Positions 9,656-19,254 of a stretch of 64,000 nt of DNA are shown piece after piece. The notes below the pieces were generated by a model. The model saw only the letters and a list, made by a program, of their open reading frames with translations. It was not told where the DNA came from and did not search any database. Every line of letters begins with the position of its first letter. Position 1 is the first letter of the stretch. Position numbers and translations under genes: made by a program. The stretch is from Flavobacteriales bacterium (GTDB lineage Bacteria > Bacteroidota > Bacteroidia > Flavobacteriales > BACL11): the NCBI GenBank assembly GCA_014239655.1, contig JAAZYM010000078.1:1-64000 (forward strand), read 5' to 3'.

Positions 9656-10852
9656 ATGTTAAGGATCTACAACGCAATTATCTATTTATATGTTCTTTTA
9701 ATAAGAATCCATTCATTAATAAATAAAAAATCTAGACAATGGATTAATGGAAGAAGAAACCTATTCACTAATTTAATTACCAATCTTTCAAATGAAAAAG
9801 ATATAATATGGTTTCATTGTGCGTCTCTTGGAGAATACGAGCAAGTAAAAGAATTAATAATAAGATATAGAGAAGCATATATAAAAGACAAGATACTTAT
9901 CACTTTCTTTTCTCCATCAGGATATGAAAATATTAAAAAGGATACTATGATTGACTGGGTCTTCTATATGCCAATTGACACTAGAATAAATGCTCGGAGA
10001 TTTATTAATCTTGTTAAACCAAAGAAAGTGTTTTTTGTCAAATCTGAATTTTGGTACAATTACATGAACATCCTAGCAAAAAAAAATATTCCATTATATC
10101 ATATATCATCCATCTTTAGAAAAGATGATTTTACTATAAAATCATCTTTTAGCACTAAAATTCTTTCTCAATCACAACATTTCTTTGTCCAAGACGAAGA
10201 ATCTAAATGCGCGTTACAAAGTATTAATATAAATCAAGTTACAATAGCTGGTGACACAAGAATTGATTCTATACTATCTGATATCAAAATAAGTCAAGAA
10301 GATGATGTAATCAAATATTTTTGCAAAGAAAAACCCATAATTATTTTCTCAAGTATCTGGCCTGAAGATGAGCATATCGCACTAAATTATATAAGATCAC
10401 ACAATAACTATAAATATATAATTGCTCCTCACGAGATGAGCTATTGTAAAGAGATTATCAAGAAATTAGACGTGTCTATATATTCAAAATTTAATAAACA
10501 AGAAGAAAAAAACATTCTATTAATAGATAATATTGGGATGCTTAAGCATATTTATAAATACTGCTCAATTGCTTATGTTGGTGGAGGGTTTGGACGTGGA
10601 ATACATAATATTATTGAAGCTTCTGCAAATGGAATTCCTGTAATCATCGGACCAAACTATTCAAAATTTCCTGAAGCTATTGAGCTAATATATATTAATA
10701 CAGTATTCTCTATACAAAATATTAATGAATTTAAAAATACTATAAATAATATCCATGACTTGTTCAACAGACAACAGGTGTTGGATTATATTTTGGAAAG
10801 ATCAGGTGGTGTCAAAAAAATAATAGAAAAAATCTCAGTAAAAGAATCCTAA
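9656..10852 (+). CDS. waaA: 3-deoxy-D-manno-octulosonic acid (Kdo) transferase
   Basis: WFHCASLGEYEQ, KPKKVFFVKSEFWYN, YVGGGFGRGIHNIIEASANGIPVIIGPNY. Confidence 0.9.
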   Translation: MLRIYNAIIYLYVLLIRIHSLINKKSRQWINGRRNLFTNLITNLSNEKDIIWFHCASLGEYEQVKELIIRYREAYIKDKILITFFSPSGYENIKKDTMIDWVFYMPIDTRINARRFINLVKPKKVFFVKSEFWYNYMNILAKKNIPLYHISSIFRKDDFTIKSSFSTKILSQSQHFFVQDEESKCALQSININQVTIAGDTRIDSILSDIKISQEDDVIKYFCKEKPIIIFSSIWPEDEHIALNYIRSHNNYKYIIAPHEMSYCKEIIKKLDVSIYSKFNKQEEKNILLIDNIGMLKHIYKYCSIAYVGGGFGRGIHNIIEASANGIPVIIGPNYSKFPEAIELIYINTVFSIQNINEFKNTINNIHDLFNRQQVLDYILERSGGVKKIIEKISVKES

Positions 10853-10859
10853 TTAGCAA

Positions 10860-11027
10860 CTAATCTTTCTTAAAAGTCTTATTACTTAATTTCTCTTTGA
10901 TTTTCTTTATTCTATTAATTCTTAAGATTGTCTTCAATGACAATTTATCTCCCTCATTCCTAATAGCTCTACTTACTCTCTTTTGAAGCTGATGCATCTT
11001 ATATGTCAAGTTCCACTTATCACTCAT
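10860..11027 (-). CDS. Small basic hypothetical protein (55 aa)
   Basis: Below ORF-track cutoff; MSDKWNLTYKMHQLQKRVSRAIRNEGDKLSLKTILRINRIKKIKEKLSNKTFKKD; its stop lies 7 nt from the waaA stop, like other convergent pairs here. Confidence 0.45.
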   Translation of the reverse strand: MSDKWNLTYKMHQLQKRVSRAIRNEGDKLSLKTILRINRIKKIKEKLSNKTFKKD

Positions 11028-11144
11028 ATTCTCATGTTGAATCTCGTTGTCTGAATCAATTCCTTGAAAAATTACAAATATAAATTGATAAAAAACAGTT
11101 ATTGTAAAAATAAATAAATAAACTTATCAAATAAAAATCAAAGA

Positions 11145-11176
11145 AACGGAAGAAAATCTTTCGATAATCTTCCGTT
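11145..11176 (-). terminator. Hairpin 3' of tRNA-Leu(TAA)
   Basis: 9-bp stem AACGGAAGA / TCTTCCGTT, T-rich tract following on minus strand. Confidence 0.6.
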
Positions 11177-11179
11177 CTG

Positions 11180-11265
11180 TACCCGGGACGGGACTTGAAC
11201 CCGTACGAACATTACTGCTCATTGGATTTTAAGTCCAACGTGTCTACCAATTCCACCACCCGGGC
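11180..11265 (-). tRNA. tRNA-Leu(TAA)
   Basis: Revcomp GCCCGGGTGGTGGAATTGGTAGACACGTTGGACTTAAAATCCAA...GGTTCAAGTCCCGTCCCGGGTA; acceptor pairing, long variable arm, anticodon TAA. Confidence 0.95.
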
Positions 11266-11301
11266 AAAAAATACACTTACTTTAAAAGAACTAACTCATT
11301 G

Positions 11302-11373
11302 AGCGAGTGATGGGATTCGAACCCACGACCCTCACCTTGGCAAGGTGATGCTCTACCCCTGAGCTACACTCGC
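11302..11373 (-). tRNA. tRNA-Gly(GCC)
   Basis: Revcomp GCGAGTGTAGCTCAGGGGTAGAGCATCACCTTGCCAAGGTGAGGGTCGTGGGTTCGAATCCCATCACTCGCT; anticodon GCC. Confidence 0.95.
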
Positions 11374-11412
11374 TTCAGGTCGGCAAATTTAGTTAAATAT
11401 TCAATATTTCAA

Positions 11413-14004
11413 CTAATCACTTATTGTTTTTTTAATTTCATTCAGCTTCATTAAAGCCTCTAAAGGAGTTAAAGAATTAATATCAATTCCAACTAGCACA
11501 TCTTTGATTTTTTTCATCACTGGATCCTCAATATCAAAAAAACTTAATTGTAATTTTTCACTATCCTTAGTACTTCCTTCTTTTCTATATGATTCTAATT
11601 TTTTTAATAATAGCTCAGCATTATTAACAACTTGAGCTGGCATACCAGCCATTTTAGCCACGTGAATTCCAAAACTATGATTACTTCCTCCTGATTGAAG
11701 TATTCTCATAAATAACATCTCTTTATCTTTCCTTTTTATAGATACATTATAATTTTTTATTCTTGAAAATTGATCTTTCATATCATTAAGCTCATGATAA
11801 TGTGTTGCAAATAATGTCTTAGCCTGAGTGCTATGGTTATGAATATATTCTGCGATTGACCAAGCGATAGAAACTCCATCATACGTGCTAGTTCCTCTCC
11901 CAATTTCATCGAGTAATATTAAACTATTATCACTAATATTATTTAAAATACTGGCTGTCTCATTCATCTCAACCATAAAGGTTGACTCCCCCATAGATAT
12001 ATTATCTGAAGCACCTACACGAGTAAAAATTTTATCAATTAAACCAATATCAGCCTCCTTTGCAGGAACAAAACTACCAATCTGTGCCATTAAGACAATT
12101 AATGCTGTTTGTCTTAAAATTGCAGATTTTCCAGACATATTTGGCCCCGTAATCATCATTATCTGTTGATCTAACTTATTTAAATGTAAACTATTAGGTA
12201 TGTATTTATTTAAACTCTCTAATTGTTGTTCAATAACGGGATGTCTTCCCTTAGTTATTTGAATATCAGTACCATCATTAATATTAGGTCTTGTATAATT
12301 ATAACGATCGGCAATCTTAGCAAATGATAATAAACAATCTAACTTTGAAATAAGCTGAGCATTTTTCTGCAAACTAGTAACTTGTAATGCAATAGCTTCC
12401 ATAAGCTTACTATAAAGATCGTATTCAATTATAGCTATTTTTTCTTGAGCAGATAATATCTTAATCTCATAATCCTTTAACTCTTGAGTAATATATCTCT
12501 CAGCATTTACTAATGTTTGTTTTCTTATCCAATTATCAGGAACCTTATCTTTGTGAGTGTTTCTAACCTCTAAATAATATCCAAATACATTGTTAAATGA
12601 AATCTTCAGTGAAGAAATTGAAGTTCTTTCAATCTCTTCTTGTAACATTTTTTCTAAAAATTCTTTACCCGATCTTTTAATTTCTCGAAGTTCATCCAAT
12701 TCATCATGAACTCCTTTATTAATTATATTACCCTTATTTAATAATGATGGTGGATTTTCAAATAATTCTTTCTCAATCTTTAAAACCAGATCTGCACAGC
12801 CATTCAGTTGCTTCCCTATCAATTTTAAAGAAGAAAGACCTGAATCTTGACATGCATTCTTAATCGGAAGAATAGAGATTAATGAGTGTTTTAATTTTTC
12901 AACTTCTTTTGGGCTTATTCTCTTTGTAGAAGCTTTAGAGACTAATCTTTCAAGATCACCTATACTACATATGTTATCCTTAATAATTTTTCGGAAATCT
13001 AAATCTTCTTTAAGAAAACTTACAATATCCAATCTTTCATCTATCTCTTTTTTTTCCTTTAAAGGAAGAGCAAGCCATCTAGTTAGTAACCTAGAACCCA
13101 TAGGGGTCTCCGTCTGATTAATAATATCGATCATTGTTTTAGCTCCCTTATTCGGAGAATAAAAGAGTTCTAGATTTCTAATAGTAAACCTATCCATCCA
13201 TAAATATTTTTCTTCATTTATTCTTGAAATAGATAAAATATGTGAAGTCTGATGATGTTTTGTTTCCTTAAGATAATACAGTATAACACCAGCACTAATT
13301 ATGGCTTCGGGTAGATCATTAATTCCAAAACCTTTTAATGAATTTGTTTCAAATTGATTAATTAATAACTCATTAGTGTAATCAAATTTATATTGCCAAT
13401 CATCAATAGGAAAACAAAAATTATCATAACCAAAATCTTCCTCAAAATTTTTCTTTAAGCTTCTTTGAAATAGAATCTCTGAAGGACTAAAAGACTGAAT
13501 AAGCTTATTAACATAATCTACATTCCCTCGAGAAACTAAAAACTCACCAGTAGATATATCTAAAAAGGAAACGCCTAACTGATCTTCTCCGTAATAAACA
13601 GATGCTAGAAAATTATTTTTCTTACTGTCTAATGTTAGATGGTTATATGAAACCCCAGGGGTTACTAATTCTGTCACTCCCCTTTTAACTATCTTCTTCG
13701 TTTTCTTTGGGTCCTCTAATTGATCACATATAGCAACCCTATATCCAGCTCTAACTAATTTTGGTAAATAATTATCTAAAGAATGGTGTGGAAATCCAGC
13801 AAGTTCAATTTTCGATGATCCATTTGCTCTATTTGTTAAAATAATATCTAAGATTTTAGAAGCAGTTATAGCATCCTGCCCAAAAGTCTCATAAAAATCT
13901 CCAACTCGAAATAATAATAAAGCATCTGGATATTTTCCTTTAATATCATTATACTGCCTCATCAATGGAGTAACTTTAGCTTCTCTATGTTTTTTTTGAC
14001 TCAA
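11413..14004 (-). CDS. mutS: DNA mismatch repair protein MutS
   Basis: TPLMRQYNDIKGKYPDALLLFRVGDFYETF; TGPNMSGKSAILRQ; LLDEIGRGTSTYDG. Confidence 0.97.
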   Translation of the reverse strand: MSQKKHREAKVTPLMRQYNDIKGKYPDALLLFRVGDFYETFGQDAITASKILDIILTNRANGSSKIELAGFPHHSLDNYLPKLVRAGYRVAICDQLEDPKKTKKIVKRGVTELVTPGVSYNHLTLDSKKNNFLASVYYGEDQLGVSFLDISTGEFLVSRGNVDYVNKLIQSFSPSEILFQRSLKKNFEEDFGYDNFCFPIDDWQYKFDYTNELLINQFETNSLKGFGINDLPEAIISAGVILYYLKETKHHQTSHILSISRINEEKYLWMDRFTIRNLELFYSPNKGAKTMIDIINQTETPMGSRLLTRWLALPLKEKKEIDERLDIVSFLKEDLDFRKIIKDNICSIGDLERLVSKASTKRISPKEVEKLKHSLISILPIKNACQDSGLSSLKLIGKQLNGCADLVLKIEKELFENPPSLLNKGNIINKGVHDELDELREIKRSGKEFLEKMLQEEIERTSISSLKISFNNVFGYYLEVRNTHKDKVPDNWIRKQTLVNAERYITQELKDYEIKILSAQEKIAIIEYDLYSKLMEAIALQVTSLQKNAQLISKLDCLLSFAKIADRYNYTRPNINDGTDIQITKGRHPVIEQQLESLNKYIPNSLHLNKLDQQIMMITGPNMSGKSAILRQTALIVLMAQIGSFVPAKEADIGLIDKIFTRVGASDNISMGESTFMVEMNETASILNNISDNSLILLDEIGRGTSTYDGVSIAWSIAEYIHNHSTQAKTLFATHYHELNDMKDQFSRIKNYNVSIKRKDKEMLFMRILQSGGSNHSFGIHVAKMAGMPAQVVNNAELLLKKLESYRKEGSTKDSEKLQLSFFDIEDPVMKKIKDVLVGIDINSLTPLEALMKLNEIKKTISD

Positions 14005-14027
14005 AGATTTATTAATTAATTTAGCAA

Positions 14028-14035
14028 CAAATATA
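14028..14035 (-). promoter_or_regulatory. TAnnTTTG-type element (TATATTTG) for mutS
   Basis: Consensus match 23 nt upstream of mutS ATG. Confidence 0.45.
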
Positions 14036-14039
14036 ATAG

Positions 14040-14558
14040 ATGAGGAAGTTAAAAAATAATGAATTAAAAAGAATCACAATTGATGAATTTAAATCATCTA
14101 AAAAAAAGCCAGTTGTTATAGTCTTAGATAACATACGGAGTGCTCATAATGTTGGATCTATTTTTAGAACATCCGATGCTTTCCTTATTACAAAACTTAT
14201 TCTTTGTGGTATTACCCCAACACCCCCAAGTAATGAAATTAGAAAATCTGCTCTAGGGTCAACAAATTCAGTAGAATGGGTAAAGGAAGAAGAGACTGGT
14301 ATCGCAATCAATCAACTAAAAAAAGAAGGATATTATATAGTTGGGGTAGAGCAAGTAGAAGAAGCTACAGAAATTCAAAAGTTTCAGAATAATAAACCTA
14401 TTGCGCTTATCTTTGGTCATGAAGTCAATGGTATTAGCCAAGAAATAATTGACACTTGCGATGAGATTATTGAGATACCTCAATATGGAACTAAACATTC
14501 TTTAAACATTTCTGTATGCGCAGGAATAGTAATGTGGAAGATAGCTGAAATGTATTAG
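14040..14558 (+). CDS. TrmH/SpoU-family RNA 2'-O-methyltransferase
   Basis: VLDNIRSAHNVGSIFRTSDAF; ALIFGHEVNGIS; SLNISVCAGIVMW. Confidence 0.88.
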   Translation: MRKLKNNELKRITIDEFKSSKKKPVVIVLDNIRSAHNVGSIFRTSDAFLITKLILCGITPTPPSNEIRKSALGSTNSVEWVKEEETGIAINQLKKEGYYIVGVEQVEEATEIQKFQNNKPIALIFGHEVNGISQEIIDTCDEIIEIPQYGTKHSLNISVCAGIVMWKIAEMY

Positions 14559-14611
14559 CTGGTTTCTTAAAAAAAGAAGAAACGATAAATAATTTCACAA
14601 CTTAATTTTAT

Positions 14612-14619
14612 TATTTTTG
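14612..14619 (+). promoter_or_regulatory. TAnnTTTG-type element (TATTTTTG)
   Basis: Consensus match upstream of the lipoprotein gene; implies ORF-track start 14619 is too far upstream. Confidence 0.45.
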
Positions 14620-14639
14620 TGTATATAAAAAAATATAAA

Positions 14640-16301
14640 ATGAAAATCTCAAAACTCATAACTTCAATTATAATAATATCATTTCTTTCTTCATGTGGAC
14701 TTTCAAATATGTCTAGTAAATTTGAAACTGTCTCTGTAAATGTTATGCCACCAACATTACAAGTTCATGCTGGGAAAGTAGGGGTTACGATTGATGCTAA
14801 CTTTCCAGAAAAATATTTTGCCAAATCATCAACAATTAAATTTATGCCTGTACTGATTAATGCAAATGGAGAACATCAATTTAAACCAATAACAGTACAA
14901 GGTGAAGAAGCGTCTGGGGGAGAAGCAACAATTTTCTATGCAACAGGTGGTAGATTTTCATATAAAGACGAAATAGACTATTCAAAAAGTATGATTGAAT
15001 CAACGCTTGAATTAAGAGCGGTAGGTAAATCTAAAGACAAAGAGATAGTTTTTGAATCAAGAAAAATTGCTACTGGTGTTTTAGCTACCTCTACAAGAGT
15101 GCAAAATACTGAAGATCTTGCATTTGCCAAAAGCAATTATGAAAAAGAAACTATTTTAGAAGAATCTGCAATTATCTATTTCCTAGTAAATCAAAGCAAC
15201 ATTAGACCAACAGAGAAAAGTGATGATGACATTAAAAGACTTGAAGAATTTGCAAGCAAAGGAAATAAAACACACTCAATTGAAGTGAAATCATTTGCTT
15301 CTCCAGAAGGATCTGTAGATTTAAATGATAATGTTTCTGACAAAAGAGCTGCAAGTACCCTACGATATGCCAAAAAAATTCTTAAAAAGGTGAAACTTGA
15401 TGGCGCAAACAATCATGAGTTATATACTGAAAAATCTGAAGGAGAAGACTGGGAAGGATTTAATAAATTAATGCGTAGCTCAGAAATTAAGGACAGACGA
15501 AGAATCACCAAAATTGTAAATTCTGTTGAAGATTTAGAAAAAAGAGAGCAAGCAATTAGAGATATGGCAGAAATATATGATGCCATTGAAAAAGACGTAT
15601 TACCTCAATTAAGAAAGGCTGAAATAACAGTTAGATCATTTGAACCTAAAAGGACAGATGCTGAAATTTCAGAACTTGCTCAAACAAATCCGGCTGAACT
15701 GGATATTAAAGAGCTATTATATTCTGCATCTCTTACAGATGATAATAATAGTAAAATAGTAATCTTTAACACTGCTAGTGAAATTCATAACGATTGGCGA
15801 GGATATAATAATGTAGCCTGTCTATTACTTAACTCTGGGGATATTAATGAAGCAAAAAAATATCTTGCAAAAGCAGAAAAATTAAATGCTCAATCAACAA
15901 ATATCCAAAACAACAAAGCTGTAATTGCTGTATGGGAAGGAAATTTCTCTCTAGCAAAAAAACTATACGGAAACTCTACAACACAAAAAAACAAAGCTCT
16001 CTTAGATCTTAGAACAGCAAATTACAAGAAAGCAAGTCGATTCTTTAAAAACAAGAAATCACATAATGCTGCACTAGCTAAAATATTAGATGGGAAAAAC
16101 AGCACATGTAATGAAAAAACAGCTGCATGTGATTATCTTAATGCTATCTCATCGGCAAGATCAGCAAATGAAGATATGCTTATAAAAGCATTGAAAAGCG
16201 CTATTAATAAGGACGGTAAATATAGAGAAGAAGCTAAAAGTGATCTAGAATTTATTAATTATAGAGATAACGAGAAATTCCGGAACTTAATTAACAACTA
16301 A
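14640..16301 (+). CDS. Lipoprotein with OmpA-like region and TPR-like repeats
   Basis: Lipobox-like MKISKLITSIIIISFLSSCG; IYFLVNQSNIRPTEKSDDDIKRL...KSFASPEGS...RAASTLRYAKK; TPR-like C-terminal half. Start trimmed from 14619. Confidence 0.65.
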   Translation: MKISKLITSIIIISFLSSCGLSNMSSKFETVSVNVMPPTLQVHAGKVGVTIDANFPEKYFAKSSTIKFMPVLINANGEHQFKPITVQGEEASGGEATIFYATGGRFSYKDEIDYSKSMIESTLELRAVGKSKDKEIVFESRKIATGVLATSTRVQNTEDLAFAKSNYEKETILEESAIIYFLVNQSNIRPTEKSDDDIKRLEEFASKGNKTHSIEVKSFASPEGSVDLNDNVSDKRAASTLRYAKKILKKVKLDGANNHELYTEKSEGEDWEGFNKLMRSSEIKDRRRITKIVNSVEDLEKREQAIRDMAEIYDAIEKDVLPQLRKAEITVRSFEPKRTDAEISELAQTNPAELDIKELLYSASLTDDNNSKIVIFNTASEIHNDWRGYNNVACLLLNSGDINEAKKYLAKAEKLNAQSTNIQNNKAVIAVWEGNFSLAKKLYGNSTTQKNKALLDLRTANYKKASRFFKNKKSHNAALAKILDGKNSTCNEKTAACDYLNAISSARSANEDMLIKALKSAINKDGKYREEAKSDLEFINYRDNEKFRNLINN

Positions 16302-16303
16302 AT

Positions 16304-16936
16304 TTAAAATATTATTTTCTCCTGCACTCCTATTTGATATTCATTGTCAATTAGTCCCTTGATTCTATTATATATATCATTATTATCAATAAAATCAACA
16401 TTTGTTATATCTAAAATTAAAACCGGTGATTTTCTCTGTTTTTTTAGATAATCTAAATAACTTTCTTGTATAGATTCTAGATACTCGTCTTTTATATCTA
16501 ATTCAAAAGCCCTACCTCTTTTCTTTATATTATACTGTAATCTTTTAACATCTGCATGTAAATATATTAGCAAATCAGGATAAGGTAATGATGAAAGCAT
16601 GATCTCAAATAATTTATTAAACAATAATAACTCATCGCTTTGAAGATTGTTCTGTGCAAATATTTTTGATTTCATAAAAAAATAATCAGCAACCTTAGTT
16701 GAAAAAAACAAATCATCAATCCACTTATTCTTAAGCTGATGATATCTTTCTGACATAAAAAACAACTCAAGTGAAAAGCCATGTTTTTCAGGGTCTTTAT
16801 AGAATTTGGGCAAAAAAGGATTCTCTGCAAATGATTCTAGAATTAATTCCGCATTATAATCGCTAGCTATTTTTCTAGATAGAGAAGTTTTTCCAGAGCC
16901 TATATTTCCCTCTATTGCTATAAACTTATGCTTCAT
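16304..16936 (-). CDS. Deoxynucleoside kinase family
   Basis: FIAIEGNIGSGKTSLSRKIA; DLLIYLHADVKRLQYNIKKRGRAFE. Confidence 0.88.
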   Translation of the reverse strand: MKHKFIAIEGNIGSGKTSLSRKIASDYNAELILESFAENPFLPKFYKDPEKHGFSLELFFMSERYHQLKNKWIDDLFFSTKVADYFFMKSKIFAQNNLQSDELLLFNKLFEIMLSSLPYPDLLIYLHADVKRLQYNIKKRGRAFELDIKDEYLESIQESYLDYLKKQRKSPVLILDITNVDFIDNNDIYNRIKGLIDNEYQIGVQEKIIF

Positions 16937-17411
16937 AAATTTCTACTTTCTCTGTATCAACACATTCCTCTAATAACTGCGAAATATTCTTGTTATATTT
17001 TGGATGATTTAAATTACCTGCTATCTCAAAAAGAGGTTCTAAAACAAATCTTCTCTTCGAAATATATCTATGTGGTATACATAAATCTGAACTTTCTATA
17101 ATCTCATCATTAAAAAAAAGGATATCAATGTCTATTATTCTTTCTCCCCATTTCTCAACTCTTACCCTACCCATATCTTTTTCAATAACAAGGATAGAAT
17201 CTAATAACCTAAATGGATCTAGTTTTGTATTTAATAAAAGAGCTTGATTAAGAAAAAAGCTCTGATTATCTACACCCCATGGTGAACTTTCATATATCTT
17301 AGATTTCTTCTCTATTACCCCTAAATCCTTAGAAATAGAAAATTCTGCTGCTTTTAAAAATTTTTTTCTATCACCAATATTACTTCCTAATTGCAAATAA
17401 ACAGTATTCAT
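16926..17411 (-). CDS. folK: 2-amino-4-hydroxy-6-hydroxymethyldihydropteridine pyrophosphokinase
   Basis: YLQLGSNIGDRKKFL; IDIDILFFND; IPHRYISKRRFVLEPL. Confidence 0.93.
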   Translation of the reverse strand: MNTVYLQLGSNIGDRKKFLKAAEFSISKDLGVIEKKSKIYESSPWGVDNQSFFLNQALLLNTKLDPFRLLDSILVIEKDMGRVRVEKWGERIIDIDILFFNDEIIESSDLCIPHRYISKRRFVLEPLFEIAGNLNHPKYNKNISQLLEECVDTEKVEIYEA

Positions 17412-17463
17412 ATATAATTAAAATTAAGACATTTAAATTTAAATAAAATATAGATTTTAGACT

Positions 17464-17471
17464 TATATTTG
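17464..17471 (+). promoter_or_regulatory. TAnnTTTG-type element (TATATTTG) for sppA
   Basis: Consensus match 25 nt upstream of ATG. Confidence 0.45.
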
Positions 17472-17496
17472 TGAAGATTAATTTAAGACATTCAAT

Positions 17497-19254
17497 ATGA
17501 AAAAATTTATAAAAAATGTGCTCTCAACATTAATAGGGATTATACTGTCTTTTGCTGTTATTGTGATTGTATTAATTGGGATCCTGTCAATCGCATCATC
17601 ACAAATGAATAATAATGAAAAACCCATTAAGGAAAACTCAATATTAAAAATTGATCTATCAAGTGAAGTAGTAGAAAGATCATCATCAAATCCCCTCTCA
17701 AATATCGACTTCACAAATCCTGAACCAAAAAAACAAATTGGACTTAAAAAAATATTAGATAATATAGAAAAAGCTAAGAGTGATAAGAATATCATTGCAA
17801 TATACATTTATAGTCCATTTGTCAATGCAGGTTTATCTAAGACTGAGGAAATTCGAAATAAACTACTTGAGTTTAAAAAATCAGGTAAACCAATTATTTC
17901 TTACAATGAAATATACTCAACTAAAGGTTATTATCTTTCTTCAGTAGCAGACAAAATTTATTTAAATCCAATGGGAATAATTGACCATAAAGGAGCTGCT
18001 GCAACAATTATGTTTTTTAAAGGTCTACTAGAAAAACTCAATATTGATATTCAAATTTTCAAAGTTGGTAAATTTAAAAGTGCAGTAGAGCCTTTTATAT
18101 TGGATAAGATGAGTTCAGAAAATAGAATACAATTAAAATTAATGTTAAATAGCTTGAATGACAATATAATGGATAGCATTGCAAGTCAGCGAAATTTATC
18201 GCTGGAAAAAGTACAGAGAGATGCTGATCAATTAACATTAACCTCAGCACAAATATGTCTAGAAGAAGGTTATATTGATGGATTAATATATGAAGATCAA
18301 ATTGAAGATACGCTAAAAGCAATGTCAGAAGAAAATAAACTAAACCTTATTTCACTAAAAAATTACTCATCTATCAAAACTAAGAAGAAAGATATAAGCA
18401 GAAATAAAATTGCTATTGTATATGCTAATGGTGAAATTAATTCTGGAGAAGGAGATCTCTCTAATATCGGATCAAAAACAACCTCAGCTGCTATCAAAAA
18501 AGCTAGAGAAGATAAGAATGTTAAAGCAATTGTTTTAAGAGTAAATTCTCCTGGGGGAAGTGCTCTTGCTTCAGATGTGATTTGGAGAGAAACAACTCTT
18601 GCAAAGAAAGTAAAGCCACTTGTTGTTTCTATGGGAGATTATGCTGCTTCTGGTGGTTATTATATTTCTTGTGCTGCAGACACAATTGTTGCGAACCCTA
18701 CTACTTTAACAGGTTCTATTGGAGTCTTTGGTATGATTCCTAATATGAAAGATTTTTATGAATCAAATTTTGGAATTACTATTGATACTGTCAAGACAAA
18801 CAAATACTCTGACATGGGAATAAATAGAAGACTAACAACTTATGAGAAAAATTCGATTCAAAAAGGTGTTGAAGATATCTACACTGATTTTATTACAAAA
18901 GTTGGAAAAGGAAGAAATATGTCAAATGATGCTGTAGATGAAATTGGTCAAGGAAGAATATGGTCTGGCTATGATGCTAAGGAAATAGGTCTTGTTGATG
19001 TATATGGGGGACTTGAAAAAGCAATATCTATTGCTGTAGAACTAGCTGAAATAGAAAACTACCGCGTTATATCCTTACCAAAGGAAGAAGACCCTCTAAC
19101 AAAAATAATTAATGATTTAAAACAAACCAAGCTCTCTAATTTATTAAATGATGAATTTGATTTTATTAATACACAGCATATAAAAACTATAAAAAACTTA
19201 ATAAAATCAGATAATATCCAAACTCGTATTCCTTACTTAATTGAATTAGAATAA
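17497..19254 (+). CDS. sppA: Signal peptide peptidase SppA (67K type)
   Basis: VLRVNSPGGSALASDVIWRE; MGDYAASGGYYISCAAD; GSIGVFG. Confidence 0.93.
   Translation: MKKFIKNVLSTLIGIILSFAVIVIVLIGILSIASSQMNNNEKPIKENSILKIDLSSEVVERSSSNPLSNIDFTNPEPKKQIGLKKILDNIEKAKSDKNIIAIYIYSPFVNAGLSKTEEIRNKLLEFKKSGKPIISYNEIYSTKGYYLSSVADKIYLNPMGIIDHKGAAATIMFFKGLLEKLNIDIQIFKVGKFKSAVEPFILDKMSSENRIQLKLMLNSLNDNIMDSIASQRNLSLEKVQRDADQLTLTSAQICLEEGYIDGLIYEDQIEDTLKAMSEENKLNLISLKNYSSIKTKKKDISRNKIAIVYANGEINSGEGDLSNIGSKTTSAAIKKAREDKNVKAIVLRVNSPGGSALASDVIWRETTLAKKVKPLVVSMGDYAASGGYYISCAADTIVANPTTLTGSIGVFGMIPNMKDFYESNFGITIDTVKTNKYSDMGINRRLTTYEKNSIQKGVEDIYTDFITKVGKGRNMSNDAVDEIGQGRIWSGYDAKEIGLVDVYGGLEKAISIAVELAEIENYRVISLPKEEDPLTKIINDLKQTKLSNLLNDEFDFINTQHIKTIKNLIKSDNIQTRIPYLIELE

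Noticed and set aside
14560-14585. Possible terminator GTTTCTT...AAGAAAC after the TrmH-like gene
   Set aside because: Short AT-rich stem without a clear following T tract; too weak to call.
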